DNA of 13,983 bases from Gaiella sp051003695 (GTDB lineage: Bacteria > Actinomycetota > Thermoleophilia > Gaiellales > Gaiellaceae). The stretch spans positions 1 to 13,983 of the forward strand of contig JBPCLB010000264.1 of assembly GCA_051003695.1 (NCBI GenBank). The letters run 5' to 3'. Below, piece by piece: positions 12,854 through 13,983 of the stretch. The first letter of the stretch is position 1; each line of letters opens with the position of its first letter. Under the pieces are notes generated by a model. That model was given only the letters and a program-made list of their open reading frames with translations, was not told where the DNA came from and did not search any database. A program made the translations under genes and the position numbers.

Positions 12854-13983
12854 ATGGATCTGTACGAGTACCAGGGCAAGGAGCTGTTCCGGCGGGTCGG
12901 AATTCCGGTCTCGGACGGCCGACTGGCGGCAAATCCGCTCGAAGCGCGCGAGGCAGCGCAGCAGCTCGGCTGTCCGGTCGTGGTGAAGGCGCAAGTGCTG
13001 ACCGGTGGCCGGGGCAAAGCCGGCGGGATCAAGCTCGCGACGAGCCCCGGCGAGGCTGAGGAGCATGCCAAGGCGATCCTCGGGCTCGACATCCGCGGGC
13101 ACGTGGTTCGCAAGCTCTGGGTCGAGAAGGCCTCCGACATCGCCAAGGAGTACTACCTTTCGCTGACATTCGACCGCGGCGCACGCATGCCGCTCTTCAT
13201 CTTCACGACGCAGGGTGGGGTCGAGATCGAGCAGGTCGCAGAGGAAAGCCCCGATGCCCTCGTCCGGTTACATGTCGACCCGCTCGAGGGGTTTCGCCCG
13301 TGGCAGGCACGCAGACTGATCTACGGAGCGGGTCTCACAGACGCGTCCGAGCAGAAGCAGATCGCTGCGATCATCAGCAAGCTCTACGACGCCTTCACCC
13401 GCTTCGACGCGATGCTCTGCGAGATCAATCCGTTGATCGTCACCCCCGCAGGCGAGGTGAGAGCGCTCGATTCGAAGTTCAGTGTCGACGACAACGCGCT
13501 CTACCGGCACCCCGATGTGGCAGAGATGCGCGATCTCGCCGCGGCCGACCCGCTGGAGGCGCTAGCGCGCGAGAAGGGCGTCACCTACGTCAAGCTCGAC
13601 GGTGAGGTCGGGGTGCTCGGCAACGGCGCCGGTCTGACGATGTCGACGGTCGACGTCGTCACCTTCGCAGGCGGTCGTCCCGCGAACTTCTGCGATCTCG
13701 GCGGCGGGGGAGACGCTCAGGGTGTGGTCGACGCGCTGTCGGTGATCACGCGGGACCCGCAGGTGAAGGCGATCTTCTTCAACATCTTCGGTGGCATCAC
13801 GCGCTGCGACGAGGTCGCAAAGGGAATCCTCCAGGCACTCGGCGAGATGGGTCTCGAGCTGCCGATCGTCGTCCGCCTCGACGGGACGAACGCCGAGGAA
13901 GGACGCCGGATCCTCCGCGACGCGGCACCGGCCAACCTCTCCGTCGAGCCGACGATGCTCGAGGCGGCGCAGAAGGCCGTCGA
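12854..13983 (+). CDS. sucC: Succinate--CoA ligase beta subunit (3' end beyond window)
   Basis: The frame begins MDLYEYQGKELFRRVGIPV and runs open to the window edge (376 codons), close to the usual 370-390 residues, so only the last few are likely missing. With SucD it converts succinyl-CoA, phosphate and NDP to succinate, CoA and NTP in the TCA cycle, and also runs in reverse. The ATP-grasp part has VVKAQVLTGGRGKAGGIKL and CEINPLIVTPAGE followed by ALDSKFSVDDNALYRHPD. The C-terminal CoA-ligase-like part has GLTMSTVDVVTFAGGRPANFCDLGGGG, IFFNIFGGITRCDEVAKGI and VRLDGTNAEEGRRIL. All expected signatures are intact. sucD is expected just downstream. The nucleotide used (ATP or GTP) cannot be told here. 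Link to the propionyl-CoA carboxylase genes: succinyl-CoA is the end product of that route. Confidence 0.94.
   Translation, partial: MDLYEYQGKELFRRVGIPVSDGRLAANPLEAREAAQQLGCPVVVKAQVLTGGRGKAGGIKLATSPGEAEEHAKAILGLDIRGHVVRKLWVEKASDIAKEYYLSLTFDRGARMPLFIFTTQGGVEIEQVAEESPDALVRLHVDPLEGFRPWQARRLIYGAGLTDASEQKQIAAIISKLYDAFTRFDAMLCEINPLIVTPAGEVRALDSKFSVDDNALYRHPDVAEMRDLAAADPLEALAREKGVTYVKLDGEVGVLGNGAGLTMSTVDVVTFAGGRPANFCDLGGGGDAQGVVDALSVITRDPQVKAIFFNIFGGITRCDEVAKGILQALGEMGLELPIVVRLDGTNAEEGRRILRDAAPANLSVEPTMLEAAQKAV

Noticed and set aside
1..13983. CRISPR array, transposase, tRNA or rRNA
   Set aside because: No regularly spaced repeats, no transposase motifs or flanking inverted repeats around a gene, and no cloverleaf or GTTCGAATC-type arm were found on reading both strands.

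Overview
The window is 14 kb of GC-rich, densely packed bacterial DNA with strongly G/C-biased third codon positions. Gene types (actinobacterial-type acyl-CoA carboxylase subunits, M29 aminopeptidase, PgsA, SucC), scarce Shine-Dalgarno sites and many starts lying 6-9 nt behind a TANNNT hexamer point to Actinomycetota. Thermoleophilia (Gaiellales/Solirubrobacterales type) is my best guess. That placement is inference, because no rRNA or tRNA is present.

Layout. (1) 1-113: 3' end of a probable surface protein, followed by a GC-rich hairpin. (2) 220-1785: propionyl-CoA carboxylase beta subunit (PccB type). (3) 1786-2016: non-coding stretch with palindromes. (4) 2017-3222 (-): M29 metallo-aminopeptidase. 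(5) 3440-4477 (-): PadR-type winged-helix regulator fused to a TrmO/TsaA-like domain. (6) 4478-4642: divergent control region with two near-identical perfect palindromes. (7) 4643-7788 (+): Tat-exported ferritin-like protein, then modA, modB and modC, a molybdate ABC importer. (8) 7815-8021 (+): small possible gene running into the 3' end of pgsA (7916-8515, -). (9) 8538-10334 (+): biotin carboxylase/biotin carrier alpha subunit, split by a single in-frame TAG, followed with a 4-bp ATGA overlap by a class I SAM methyltransferase (10331-11503). (10) 11542-12237 (+): SDR oxidoreductase. (11) 12257-12820 (-): small lipoprotein. (12) 12854-end (+): sucC, cut off by the window edge.

How they fit together. 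The PccB-type beta subunit and the alpha subunit can form a propionyl-CoA carboxylase, whose product feeds through methylmalonyl-CoA to succinyl-CoA, the substrate of SucCD. The alpha gene carries an amber codon at a normally invariant Glu, so the enzyme is lost, made by read-through, or the base is an assembly error. ModABC has no ModE-like regulator beside it. The divergent PadR-TrmO fusion occupies the regulator position, and its own start abuts one of the twin palindromes, so it is the best candidate for controlling the ferritin-like/mod operon. This regulator fusion and the amber-interrupted carboxylase are the two points most worth checking.
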